64,000 bases of DNA from assembly GCF_001953865.1 (NCBI RefSeq), contig NZ_MQUQ01000017.1, forward strand, positions 1 through 64,000, read 5' to 3'. The notes under the pieces are model-generated. The model did not search any database and was not told the DNA's origin. It worked only from the letters and a program-made list of their open reading frames with translations. Below, one piece after another: positions 16,676 to 24,699 of the stretch (positions are counted from its first letter, which is position 1; each line of letters opens with the position of its first letter). The DNA comes from Amycolatopsis coloradensis. GTDB taxonomy: Bacteria; Actinomycetota; Actinomycetes; Mycobacteriales; Pseudonocardiaceae. The position numbers were made by a program, and so were the translations under genes.

Positions 16676-17554
16676 CCCGAGGGTGCACTTGCCCGCCACG
16701 ACGTCGATGAACGCCGAGGTCAGCGGATCGGGCGTGCTCCGGCAGTAGGCGGCCAGCGTGCGCCGGATCGCCGGCTCGGGCCGCAGGACACGGCCGGGGA
16801 AACCTTCGGGCAGCACGTTGGCGGGCACCAGCGCCGGACCGAGCCCCGCCGCCGCGAGCACCGGGGCCGCCGCGGTCTGCTCGGTCCGGACCGCGGCCCT
16901 CGGCTGGAATCCCGCCGCGGCGCAGGCCTGGTCGACGAGGTCGGCCAGGCCGTTGCCCGGCGCGTAATGCACCCAAGCGCAGTCGGCGAGGGTCGCGAGG
17001 TCGACGACGCCGGTGCCATCGTCCTCGCGTGGGCCGTCGATCGGCAGGACGACGACGAACTCCTCGATGCCGAGTTCGCGCACCGGCCCGTCCCAGCCGG
17101 GCGGGACCGGGCCGACCGCGACGTCGGCCTTTCCCGCAGCCATCGCGTCCCGGAGTTCGTCGGCGTGCCGGAACTCCACCAGGCGGACGTCGACGTCCGG
17201 CCGCTCCCGGCGCCACACCCGCAACGCCGACGGCAGGACGCCGAGGCCGACCGAGTAGACCGTCGCGATCTGGAGTTCGCCTGCTTCCAGCCCGGACGCC
17301 TGCCGGGCCGCGCAGCGCGCGCGATCGGCGTCGGCGAGGGCGGCGCGGGCGTGCGGCAGCATGGCGCGGCCCATCGGGGTGAGCCGGACCCCGCGCGGCA
17401 GCCGTTCGAGCAGCGGGCCGCCGACGCCCTTCTCCAGCGCCCGCACCTGATGCGACAGCGCGGGCTGCGTCACGTGCAGCAGTTCCGCGGCCCGGGTGAA
17501 GGAGCCGGTGTCGATGACGGTCACCAGGTACTCGAGTTGCCGCAAGCTGGTCAT
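16655..17554 (-). CDS. LysR-family transcriptional regulator
   Basis: A 299-residue LysR protein. The N-terminal winged HTH reads LEYLVTVIDTGSFTRAAELL and then HVTQPALSHQ, with a C-terminal effector domain of two Rossmann-like lobes (GELQIATVYSVGLGVLPSAL onward). It is divergent from the PRISE-like reductase gene across 71 nt holding a TATC-N8-GATA site. By the usual LysR pattern it likely controls both that gene and itself. The effector is unknown. Its 3' end overlaps the solute-binding gene. Confidence 0.92.
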   Translation of the reverse strand: MTSLRQLEYLVTVIDTGSFTRAAELLHVTQPALSHQVRALEKGVGGPLLERLPRGVRLTPMGRAMLPHARAALADADRARCAARQASGLEAGELQIATVYSVGLGVLPSALRVWRRERPDVDVRLVEFRHADELRDAMAAGKADVAVGPVPPGWDGPVRELGIEEFVVVLPIDGPREDDGTGVVDLATLADCAWVHYAPGNGLADLVDQACAAAGFQPRAAVRTEQTAAAPVLAAAGLGPALVPANVLPEGFPGRVLRPEPAIRRTLAAYCRSTPDPLTSAFIDVVAGKCTLGSAQGSR

Positions 17555-17564
17555 AAAGAGAGTT

Positions 17565-17580
17565 TATCGGAGCGGTGATA
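17565..17580. promoter_or_regulatory. Candidate LysR operator
   Basis: TATC and GATA flank an 8-nt spacer in the LysR/reductase divergent region, a dyad compatible with the T-N11-A class of LysR boxes. It lies 10 nt upstream of the LysR start codon. Prediction only. Confidence 0.45.
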
Positions 17581-17625
17581 TCTATGCCTTGGACTTATCC
17601 TTGTGCCGGGTCCAGGCTCGGTGAC

Positions 17626-18660
17626 ATGAACGAAGAACGCAAGGTCGCCCTGGTCGCCGGGGCCAACGGGGTCATCGGCAAGAACCTGATCGAGCACCTG
17701 GAGACCCAGCCCGGCTGGCGGGTCATCGGCCTCTCGCGGCGCGGCGGCCCCGGCCAGATCGCCGTCGACCTGCTCGACGTGGAAGACACCCGGGCGAAGC
17801 TCGGCGGCCTGGACGACGTCACGCACGTGTTCTACGCGGCCTATGTCGACAAGCCGACCTGGGCCGAGCTGGTCCCGCCGAACCTGGCGATGCTGACCAA
17901 CCTCGTCGACGCGATCGAGCCCGCCGCGCCCGGCCTGCGCCACATCAGCCTCATGCAGGGCTACAAGGTCTACGGCGCCCACCTCGGCCCGTTCAAGACC
18001 CCGGCGCGCGAATCCGACGCCGGGCACATGCCGCCCGAGTTCAACGTCGACCAGCAGCAATTCCTGGAACGGCGTCAGGCCGGGAAGACCTGGACGTGGT
18101 CGGCGATCCGGCCGTCGGTGGTCGGTGGTACCGCACTGGGCAACCCGATGAACCTCGCGCTGGCCATCGCCGTCTACGCGTCGATCTCGAAGGAACTCGG
18201 CCTGCCGCTGCGCTTCCCCGGCAAACCCGGCGCGTACGACAGCCTCCTGGAGATGACCGACGCCGGGCTGCTGGCGAAGGCCACGACGTGGGCCACCGAC
18301 TCGATGAACGAGGCGTACAACATCGCGAACGGCGATCTGTTCCGGTGGAGCGAACTCTGGCCGCGGATCGCCGCGTACTTCGACCTGGAGGTCGCGCCGC
18401 CGCTGCCGATGTCGCTGGACGTCGTCATGGCGGACAAGGAAGAACTCTGGACCTCCATCGCCGCGAAGTACGGGCTGGAGGTGCCGTACAGCGCTGTCTC
18501 GTCGTCGTGGGGCTTCGCCGACTTCGTGTTCGGCTGGGACTACGACATGTTCGCGGACGGCTCGAAGGCCCGGCGGGCCGGTTTCCACGAATACGCCGAG
18601 ACTTCGGCGATGTTCTTCCGGCTGTTCGACGAGTTCCGGAAGGCGAAGGTGATCCCTTGA
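17626..18660 (+). CDS. PRISE-like SDR (progesterone 5-beta-reductase/iridoid synthase-like)
   Basis: A 344-residue extended-SDR protein starting MNEERKVALV. The nucleotide motif is GANGVIGKNL near residues 11-20. A later MQGYKVYGAHLGPFKTP segment matches the PRISE enone reductases, where a KxxG-type lysine and a nearby Tyr carry catalysis. Family members reduce 1,4-enones with NADPH; the bacterial substrate here is unknown. The divergent LysR gene and intergenic dyad suggest induction by the substrate. ATG at 17626 is preferred over an upstream ATG because the dinucleotide fold begins there. Confidence 0.82.
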   Translation: MNEERKVALVAGANGVIGKNLIEHLETQPGWRVIGLSRRGGPGQIAVDLLDVEDTRAKLGGLDDVTHVFYAAYVDKPTWAELVPPNLAMLTNLVDAIEPAAPGLRHISLMQGYKVYGAHLGPFKTPARESDAGHMPPEFNVDQQQFLERRQAGKTWTWSAIRPSVVGGTALGNPMNLALAIAVYASISKELGLPLRFPGKPGAYDSLLEMTDAGLLAKATTWATDSMNEAYNIANGDLFRWSELWPRIAAYFDLEVAPPLPMSLDVVMADKEELWTSIAAKYGLEVPYSAVSSSWGFADFVFGWDYDMFADGSKARRAGFHEYAETSAMFFRLFDEFRKAKVIP

Positions 18661-18682
18661 TTTCGAGGGGCCAGATTGGTCC

Positions 18683-18708
18683 GTGAAGGCAGGGAAGGAG
18701 GCCTTCAC
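18683..18708. terminator. Hairpin between convergent genes, repeat family A
   Basis: GTGAAGGC and GCCTTCAC form an 8-bp stem around a 10-nt loop between the PRISE-like gene and the convergent SDR gene. It shares the GTGAAGG/CCTTCAC ends of the hairpin at 9828. It probably works as a bidirectional terminator. Confidence 0.55.
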
Positions 18709-18734
18709 CACGCGACATGCGGGGAAAGCCCCCT

Positions 18735-19475
18735 TCAGCCCCGCCCGATGTACGGCATCGTGGTCGCCGTGACGGTCAGGAACTGGACGTTCGCCTCCAG
18801 CGGCAGCCCGGCCATGTACAGCACGGCGTCCGCGACGTGCCGTGCGTCGAACGTCGGTTCGGCCTTGACACTCCCGTCGGCCTGCGGGACGCCGTCGGCC
18901 ATCCGCAGCGTCATCTCGGTGGCGGCGTTGCCGATGTCGATCTGTCCACAAGCGACATTCCAGGCCCGGCCGTCGAGGGAGATCGACTTCGTCAGTCCGG
19001 TGACCGCGTGTTTCGTCGCGGTGTAGGCGATGCTCGCGGGCCGCGGGGCGTACGCGGAGATCGAACCGTTGTTGACGATCCGGCCACCGCGCGGGTCCTG
19101 CTCCTTCATCAGCCGCACGGCCTGCTGCGCGCACAGGAACATTCCGGTCAGGTTGGTGTCCACGACGCGTTTCCAGTCCACGAAGGACAGTTCGTCGACC
19201 GTCCCGCCCACCGACACACCCGCGTTGTTCACCAGCAGATCCAGCCGTCCCCACTCCGCGCGCACCGCCTCGAACAGGGCGGCGACGGAATCGGGATCGC
19301 TGACATCGGCGGGCACGGGAAGGGCTTTCGCTTCCCCGCCCGCGGTCTCGGCCAGCGCGTCCGCGCGGCGGCCCGCGAGCGCGACCCGGTAGCCGGCGCC
19401 GAGTAACGCGCGGGAGATCTCCCGGCCCAGCCCGGAGCCCGCCCCGGTGACGACCGCGGTCTTGCCGTTGCCCAT
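18735..19475 (-). CDS. SDR-family oxidoreductase
   Basis: A 246-residue classical SDR with TGAGSGLG near the N-terminus, NNAG, an active-site Ser in NNGSISAYAP and the YTATK pair. The SISLDGRAWNVACGQIDIG stretch replaces the usual ...PG.. loop, a subgroup feature also seen in actinobacterial SDRs of unknown substrate. The start is preceded by GAGGAGG. It is transcribed alone, convergent with the PRISE-like gene. Confidence 0.88.
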   Translation of the reverse strand: MGNGKTAVVTGAGSGLGREISRALLGAGYRVALAGRRADALAETAGGEAKALPVPADVSDPDSVAALFEAVRAEWGRLDLLVNNAGVSVGGTVDELSFVDWKRVVDTNLTGMFLCAQQAVRLMKEQDPRGGRIVNNGSISAYAPRPASIAYTATKHAVTGLTKSISLDGRAWNVACGQIDIGNAATEMTLRMADGVPQADGSVKAEPTFDARHVADAVLYMAGLPLEANVQFLTVTATTMPYIGRG

Positions 19476-19696
19476 CGATCCTCCTCGCAGACCGTGCCGG
19501 ACCGATCCGGCTCGGTGCTTGTTTTCCGATTACCCGCGTCCGTTCAGGCTAGCGGGCATCCGCCGAAGGGAAACGTTCACCCGGCGGCCGTCGCGCCTTC
19601 ACGAAAACCGGTAACCCCTTCACCATATCGAGGCGATTCCACAGATGTGCCCAGGGGGAATTCACGCCGTTCACCTCGTCGCCGGAGCGGTGAACA

Positions 19697-20104
19697 GTGA
19701 AGAAGAATCCACGCTTCCAGCTGGTCCGAACCGGCGAAGAGACCATCCGATGGCGTTTGCTCGGCGGCAACAACGTGTCGCTGGGCTCGGCGCCGGCCGA
19801 CTATCCGCGGGCCGAGGAATGCCTTGCCGCGATCACCTGGCTCAGCACGCACATCACCGATCTGACCAGCGATTTCAGTCACCTCAGCGGGGGCCGCTGG
19901 CGCTGGCGCCTGCATACGGACGACCGGATCGTGGCGATCGCCAGTCATGCGTACGGACGGCGTATCGAGGCGCAGCGCGGGCTCGACCGGTTCCGGTCGG
20001 CCACCACCGAGGCGGCGATCGGCGAAGGGATCGAGACCATAGCCGATTGGCGCCGGAAATACCGCCACAATTCCCCCGGACAATCACCGAATCCTTTTCC
20101 GTGA
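19697..20104 (+). CDS. DUF1508 (YegP/UPF0339)-like two-repeat protein
   Basis: A 135-residue soluble protein with two related units. The first begins RFQLVRTGEETIRWRLLGG and continues into an Ala/Leu helix; the second begins RWRWRLHTDDRIVAIAS and ends in a similar helix. This matches the YegP-like small alpha/beta repeat, found in proteins of unknown function. The start is the GTG that gives MKKNPRFQ, with GGAG 9 nt upstream. A DNA- or nucleotide-related role has been guessed for the family, but nothing here shows it. Confidence 0.65.
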   Translation: MKKNPRFQLVRTGEETIRWRLLGGNNVSLGSAPADYPRAEECLAAITWLSTHITDLTSDFSHLSGGRWRWRLHTDDRIVAIASHAYGRRIEAQRGLDRFRSATTEAAIGEGIETIADWRRKYRHNSPGQSPNPFP

Positions 20105-20210
20105 CGGCCGATCACGGAAAGTGCGTTCCCCGGAGATTAACCACCATGACGTCGGGCGGGAACGCGAAGCACCGTCGCCGGACAGTGTTGCGGAGCGAGG
20201 ATTGCGGCAA

Positions 20211-20228
20211 GTCACGGAATCCCGTGAC
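20211..20228. promoter_or_regulatory. Inverted repeat upstream of secreted PstS-like gene
   Basis: GTCACGG and CCGTGAC flank a 4-nt spacer (AATC), a perfect 18-nt dyad 32 nt before the start codon. It is placed to act as an operator. It is not a PhoP-type direct repeat. The regulator is unknown. Confidence 0.4.
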
Positions 20229-20260
20229 GACTTGGGGACTAGAGAAAGAGTGCAAACAAG

Positions 20261-21361
20261 ATGCGTGCTCGTACCACTCGGTTTCTCGGCGCCACCGCGA
20301 TCGCCGCGTGTGCCTGCCTCACCCTGACCGGCACCGCCTCGGCGGTCGCCCCGGCCAACGGCCTCGAAGAGGTCATCGCCGCGGCCGGCTCGGACACCAC
20401 CACCGACATCACCGGCGCGATCCTCGCCGACGCGAACACCGCGGCGTCCCGGGCCGCCTGGAACACCGACCCCGACAACTACGTCAACGTGCCGCCGCTG
20501 CTCACCGGCACCCAGACGTTCACCGTCCCGGCCGACCCGTTCGCCGACCAGGTCGTCTACAGCACGGGCAACCCGGCCCCGAACGGCTCCTCGCAGGGCA
20601 AGGCGGCGCTGAAGGCTTCGGCCGAGGCGCTCGACGGCAAGATCGACATCGCGCGGTCGTCCTCGGCCCGTAGCTCGTCCGACCCGTCGACCTTCGAGTT
20701 CTTCGCCTTCGCCACCGACGGTGTCACCTGGGCCTCCTCGGCCACCGGTTCGGGCGCGGGCCTGTCCCTGACGCTGGCGCAGCTGCGCGGCATCTACTCC
20801 GGCACCATCACCAACTGGAACCAGGTCGGTGGCGCCAACGCCGCCATCGTCGTCTACCTGCCGCAGACCGGTTCCGGCACGCTGAGCTTCTTCACCGGCA
20901 CCGTCCTCGGCTTCGACCCGACCACCAAGCCGGTCGCCATCAAGCGTTTCCAGGAGCACGACGGCAACTCCATCGCCGCCGCCGACCGCTCCCGGGCGAT
21001 CGCGCCGTTCTCCATCGCGCAGTGGATCGCTCAGGGCAACGCGGTGACCCCGGACAAGCGCGCGGGCTTCACCGTCAACCCGCTGACCGGCGCCGGCTTC
21101 AACGGCTCCCCGGTCGCCGGTTCCGCCGGTAATTACACCCCGGCGTTCACCACCGCGTTCCTGGGCTCGCGCAGCGTCTTCAACGTCGTCGACAGCCGCA
21201 CCCCGAGCTACGACCAGGCCAAGCGCGCCGTCGGTTTCGACAACGGTGACTCGGCCTCGACCGCCAGCCGCCTCTGCGGTGGCGCCTACGCCGCCAAGAT
21301 CAAGCAGTACGGCTTCCTGACCGTCTCGGGCCCGAACGGCCTGTCCTGCGTCAAGTCCTGA
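20261..21361 (+). CDS. Secreted PstS-like substrate-binding protein
   Basis: A 366-residue exported protein. The signal peptide starts MRARTTRFLG and ends near TASAVAP (signal peptidase I type, no lipobox). The mature part has PstS-like landmarks: AAGSDTTTDI near the start, LAQLRGIYSGTITNW in the middle and QTGSGTLSFF where phosphate-binding proteins carry their SGT anion loop. There is no anchor, so it should be released or bound noncovalently. It is separated from the Pst-like transporter by a protease and a sortase-fold gene. Phosphate as ligand is plausible but unproven. GAAAGAG lies about 10 nt before the ATG. Confidence 0.75.
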   Translation: MRARTTRFLGATAIAACACLTLTGTASAVAPANGLEEVIAAAGSDTTTDITGAILADANTAASRAAWNTDPDNYVNVPPLLTGTQTFTVPADPFADQVVYSTGNPAPNGSSQGKAALKASAEALDGKIDIARSSSARSSSDPSTFEFFAFATDGVTWASSATGSGAGLSLTLAQLRGIYSGTITNWNQVGGANAAIVVYLPQTGSGTLSFFTGTVLGFDPTTKPVAIKRFQEHDGNSIAAADRSRAIAPFSIAQWIAQGNAVTPDKRAGFTVNPLTGAGFNGSPVAGSAGNYTPAFTTAFLGSRSVFNVVDSRTPSYDQAKRAVGFDNGDSASTASRLCGGAYAAKIKQYGFLTVSGPNGLSCVKS

Positions 21362-21381
21362 CTCTGCTGAAACAGCAATGA

Positions 21382-21418
21382 GAACGGCCCGGTGCGCCTC
21401 GCGCTCACCGGGCCGTTC
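21382..21418. terminator. Bidirectional terminator
   Basis: GAACGGCCCGGTG pairs perfectly with CACCGGGCCGTTC around an 11-nt loop and is followed by TTCTC, between the convergent PstS-like and protease genes. Confidence 0.8.
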
Positions 21419-21432
21419 TTCTCGCTGCCGTA

Positions 21433-23328
21433 CTACTTCTTCGGGGCGACACCCAGCGCGTCGAGCGCCGGGCCGGTCATGATCACGCCGGCACCGGTCA
21501 CCGGGTCGAAGCCCGGGGCACCGAGGTCGATCGCGGACGACGTCAGCGCCGTCCGGATCTGCGCCGGGGTGGCGGTCGGCTTGCCCTGCGCCAGCAGCGC
21601 CGCGATGGCGGCGGCACTCGGCGCGGCGGCGGAGGTCCCGAAGAACGGCTGGAAGCCGCTCACCGAGGTCGCGACGCCGTCGGCCGCGGTGATGTCCGGC
21701 TTGTTCCGCGTCGCACCACCGGTCGAGGACACGTTGCCGGGGGTGATCGCCGACCCGTCCGGGTGGTAGAACTGATGGCGAAGACCGTCCGAAGTGAACC
21801 GCTCCCACTTGCTGGCGCCGGTGAACAGCCCCGGGAACGGGCCGGTCGGGTTCGCCGGGTCACCGGTCTCGAGCGCGCGGCCGAAGGCACCGGCGGCAGG
21901 CGCGGCCGCGACACTGAAGGCGTTGACGGCGGCCGAGTGGCCGGAGGTGACACCGTTGGTGCTGAACGCCTTCATCGAGCCCGAGGCGACGAAGCGGCCG
22001 CGGATCACGTTGAGCGCGATGAACCGATCGGCACCGCTGTACTTCACCACGGCGACCTTGAAGCCCGAGCCGGTGGCCGGGACCTGGGCGATCTCGTACG
22101 GGTTCTGCGTGCCGTTCTGCGAGCCCTCGCTGGAGGCGACGACCGAACCGGACGAGTTCAGGACGAACAGGTCGTAGTCGCTGGTGGCCTTGCCCCACGG
22201 GTCGGACCAGAACAGCGTGACGTAACGGCCGAGCGAACCGGGCGAAAGCGCGTTGTACAGCTGGGTCGTGCCGCTCGGGTCGAAGTCGTGCGGCGTGCCG
22301 GTGATCCCGGGGATCTTGGTGCTGGACCCGCGGAAATCGCCTTCGTAGTAGCCGCTGGTGCCGTCGGTGAAGTTGCCCGAGTTCCCCGCGGAGGAGAAGT
22401 AGAGCGCGCCCGCGGCGGTCACGTCGTTGACGGCCTTCGCGACCGGGCCGTCCTCGAACGGCGACTCGTCGAAGTAGGAGACGTCGTCGACGATGATCGT
22501 GCACTTGCCGCCTGCGCGCAGCGCGCGGATGTTGTCGGCGAAACTCTGCTCGCTGGTGAACGCGGTCGCGAAACCGAGCGCGGCGCCGGGCGCCATGTCG
22601 TGGATGATCTCCAGCATCGCGGTGCCCTCGTCACCACTGCCCGCCTGGCCGGGCAGGACGTCGACGGCCGGGAGCTCACCGGCGGTCTGCGACGACTGGA
22701 GCGACTTGACGCCGTCCGAGAGCACGCAGACCTTCTGGCCCGCGCCGGTCACGCCGTACTTGGTGCGGGCGGTGTCGGAGCCGTGCGCCTTGTCGCCCTC
22801 GGCGACCTGGAGCGCGGCGGCCGCGTTGGCGGCGGTGGCCCGACGGCGGTCCTGCGGCGCCGGCTCGTTCCAGGTCATCGCCTGCGAGGCGGCCTTGACC
22901 TCGGCGACGTCGCCGCGACCGGCGATCGCGTCGACGGCGTTCAGCGGCAGGTCCGCGCGGACGGCACCGGCGGGCGAGGCGTAGCGCACGGTGCCACCGG
23001 CCGCCTTGACGGCGTCCACGAGCGGCTGGCCCGCGCCCTTGATGTCCACCGCGACGGTGCCGGCGTCGCTCACGCCCAGCCCGGTCTTGTACTCGGGAAG
23101 CTTGCCCGCCAGACCCTTGTCGGCGCGGAGGCGCTTCTCGACGACGAGTTGGCTCGACTGCTTGCGCTCAGCCGGGGTGAGGCTCTGCTTGATGCTCTGC
23201 AGTGCGGAGATCCCGGCCTGCGTGCGGACCTCCTCCGACGGCTGGGCACCGGACACCGCGGTCGACAGCAGCAACGCGCCGACCGCGACCGGAACCGAGC
23301 ATGTGACCACTCGGCTGAATCTGCTCAT
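21433..23328 (-). CDS. Secreted S8/S53-like subtilisin-fold peptidase
   Basis: A 631-residue exported serine-peptidase-fold protein with a signal peptide (to about residue 28), a propeptide-like region and a catalytic domain. Asp205 lies in VLSDGV, the nucleophile Ser566 in GTSAAAPS, and the oxyanion region in SSAGNSGN. The canonical subtilase HGT is replaced by DEGTAML with Glu234 at the His place, giving an Asp-Glu-Ser set reminiscent of sedolisins (S53); conserved-domain collections contain an S53-like group of this type. I infer it is active but cannot show it. It may process neighbouring surface proteins. It is monocistronic and convergent with the PstS-like gene. Confidence 0.85.
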   Translation of the reverse strand: MSRFSRVVTCSVPVAVGALLLSTAVSGAQPSEEVRTQAGISALQSIKQSLTPAERKQSSQLVVEKRLRADKGLAGKLPEYKTGLGVSDAGTVAVDIKGAGQPLVDAVKAAGGTVRYASPAGAVRADLPLNAVDAIAGRGDVAEVKAASQAMTWNEPAPQDRRRATAANAAAALQVAEGDKAHGSDTARTKYGVTGAGQKVCVLSDGVKSLQSSQTAGELPAVDVLPGQAGSGDEGTAMLEIIHDMAPGAALGFATAFTSEQSFADNIRALRAGGKCTIIVDDVSYFDESPFEDGPVAKAVNDVTAAGALYFSSAGNSGNFTDGTSGYYEGDFRGSSTKIPGITGTPHDFDPSGTTQLYNALSPGSLGRYVTLFWSDPWGKATSDYDLFVLNSSGSVVASSEGSQNGTQNPYEIAQVPATGSGFKVAVVKYSGADRFIALNVIRGRFVASGSMKAFSTNGVTSGHSAAVNAFSVAAAPAAGAFGRALETGDPANPTGPFPGLFTGASKWERFTSDGLRHQFYHPDGSAITPGNVSSTGGATRNKPDITAADGVATSVSGFQPFFGTSAAAPSAAAIAALLAQGKPTATPAQIRTALTSSAIDLGAPGFDPVTGAGVIMTGPALDALGVAPKK

Positions 23329-23784
23329 CGAACTCTCCCTGTGTTCAGCAATCCAGTCGCGCTCCGGCTAAAAGCGCGCTGGCGGCGTGTCACACCCCGC
23401 CACGAGAACGGCACAGACTACCCGAACGAACTACCCCTGACTGGGTGTAACGGAGAGAATCTAAGCAGCTGTCGGTGATCAGTCCACCGACCAAAGTCGG
23501 GAACGGGCGAAGATCCACATGATGAGAGGGTCACCCGCCGGCAGGTCAGGGGAACAATTCGGACATCCGGCCGCTTCCGCCTCGGCTCGGCCGATTCAAC
23601 GAAGGAATCGGCTGATGTTCGGATTCCGTTCGTCGGCCTGCCGACAAGGTTCCGCACCTGCGTCCTACGTGTTCTTCGCGCTCTGATTTCCGGGGAGAGA
23701 TTGAGCGTCTTTCACCGCTTTTCGGCGCGACCGCGGCCGGTTCGAATGTCACCTACGGCGGCACGGCTTCGCTTTTCGCCGAAC
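23329..23784. other. Intergenic region without supported gene
   Basis: The gap holds the upstream region of the protease gene and the downstream region of the sortase-fold gene. One small hairpin is visible at 23590-23612 (GCCGATTC/GAATCGGC, 7-nt loop), which may terminate a short transcript. I found no credible coding frame or RNA. Confidence 0.5.
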
Positions 23785-24699
23785 CTAAGCCCAAGCCGGG
23801 AACAGCCGCCAAAGCGCCAGCGCCGCGAGCGCGCCGAGAGTGAGCAGAACCGGCCCGGTGATGACGTAGGTCGAAACGGGACGCCAGCGGCGATAAAGGA
23901 AAGTCGCCCCGGCCGCCGCCGCCACGAATCCGCCGAAGGCCAGCACCAGCCCGGCCCACGCGTCCCCGTCACCGGTCCGGCCGTCCTGCGCGTCAGCCCG
24001 GCCGTTCTGCGGGGTCGGCTTGAACGGCCTGCCCTCCAGGACGGCGGTCACCACGGTCGCTTCTTCCGAGGCCAGTGGCCACCACGACGCCGACGTCACC
24101 AGCGTCAGTCGGTCGTTCTCGGTCTTGCCGTAGTCGGCCCCCTCGTCGAGGGGCCGGGTGGCCTTCTCGGTCACCCGGTAGACGGACTTGCCCTGCGTCG
24201 TCGCGACGACGATTTCGTCACCCCTTTCCAGGGTGCCGAGTGACCCGAACGGGCCGCCGAAACCGGCGTTGCGACCGGCGATCACGGCGTTGCCCGGCTG
24301 TCCCGGCCCGGCCGTCCCCGGCACATGGCCGGGGCCGGAAGCGGTCTCGCCGCTCGACGCACCCTCGATGACGACCTGCCGCACCTTCAGGACGGGGATC
24401 TCCAGTACGGCGACCGGTTTGCCGAACTCGACCGGTTTGGCGGGCGGCGCGGCCCCGAACAGGCTCTGGCTGGCACCCAGTGCCACGTCCATCTCGCCCC
24501 GGATCCCGGTCAGTGCCTTCCGCTGATCACCCGACTGCAACATCGGGCCCAGCGCGTAGACGACCAGCGCCAGTGCCACCAGGGTGGTGACCAGCCACGC
24601 GAACACGACGGCCCCGATCCAGCCGGGACCGAACCGCAGGAACTGCTTCTCCTCGACTTCTTCCGGCGCGGACCGCCGGTCTTCCACGGAAATGCTCAC
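23785..24699 (-). CDS. Sortase-fold membrane protein lacking catalytic residues
   Basis: A 304-residue protein with an N-terminal membrane segment (about 28-50), an extracellular sortase-like barrel and two C-terminal membrane segments. The barrel keeps family landmarks GNAVIAGRN and LTLVTSAS. However, the catalytic His of AGH is Arg143, the Cys of TLxTC is Ser203, and the Arg that precedes VV near the last strand is replaced (EEATVVTAV). It therefore should not carry out Cys-dependent transpeptidation. GTG start overlaps the upstream stop by 4 nt (GTGA), tying it to the PstS-like anchored protein. It may be a structural or binding partner; this is inference. Confidence 0.75.
   Translation of the reverse strand: MSISVEDRRSAPEEVEEKQFLRFGPGWIGAVVFAWLVTTLVALALVVYALGPMLQSGDQRKALTGIRGEMDVALGASQSLFGAAPPAKPVEFGKPVAVLEIPVLKVRQVVIEGASSGETASGPGHVPGTAGPGQPGNAVIAGRNAGFGGPFGSLGTLERGDEIVVATTQGKSVYRVTEKATRPLDEGADYGKTENDRLTLVTSASWWPLASEEATVVTAVLEGRPFKPTPQNGRADAQDGRTGDGDAWAGLVLAFGGFVAAAAGATFLYRRWRPVSTYVITGPVLLTLGALAALALWRLFPAWA

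Noticed and set aside
19590..19680. PhoP (Pho box) sites from several TTCAC motifs before the DUF1508-like gene
   Set aside because: The spacing is 9 or 21 nt rather than the regular 11-nt direct repeats expected, and the downstream gene is not a phosphate gene.
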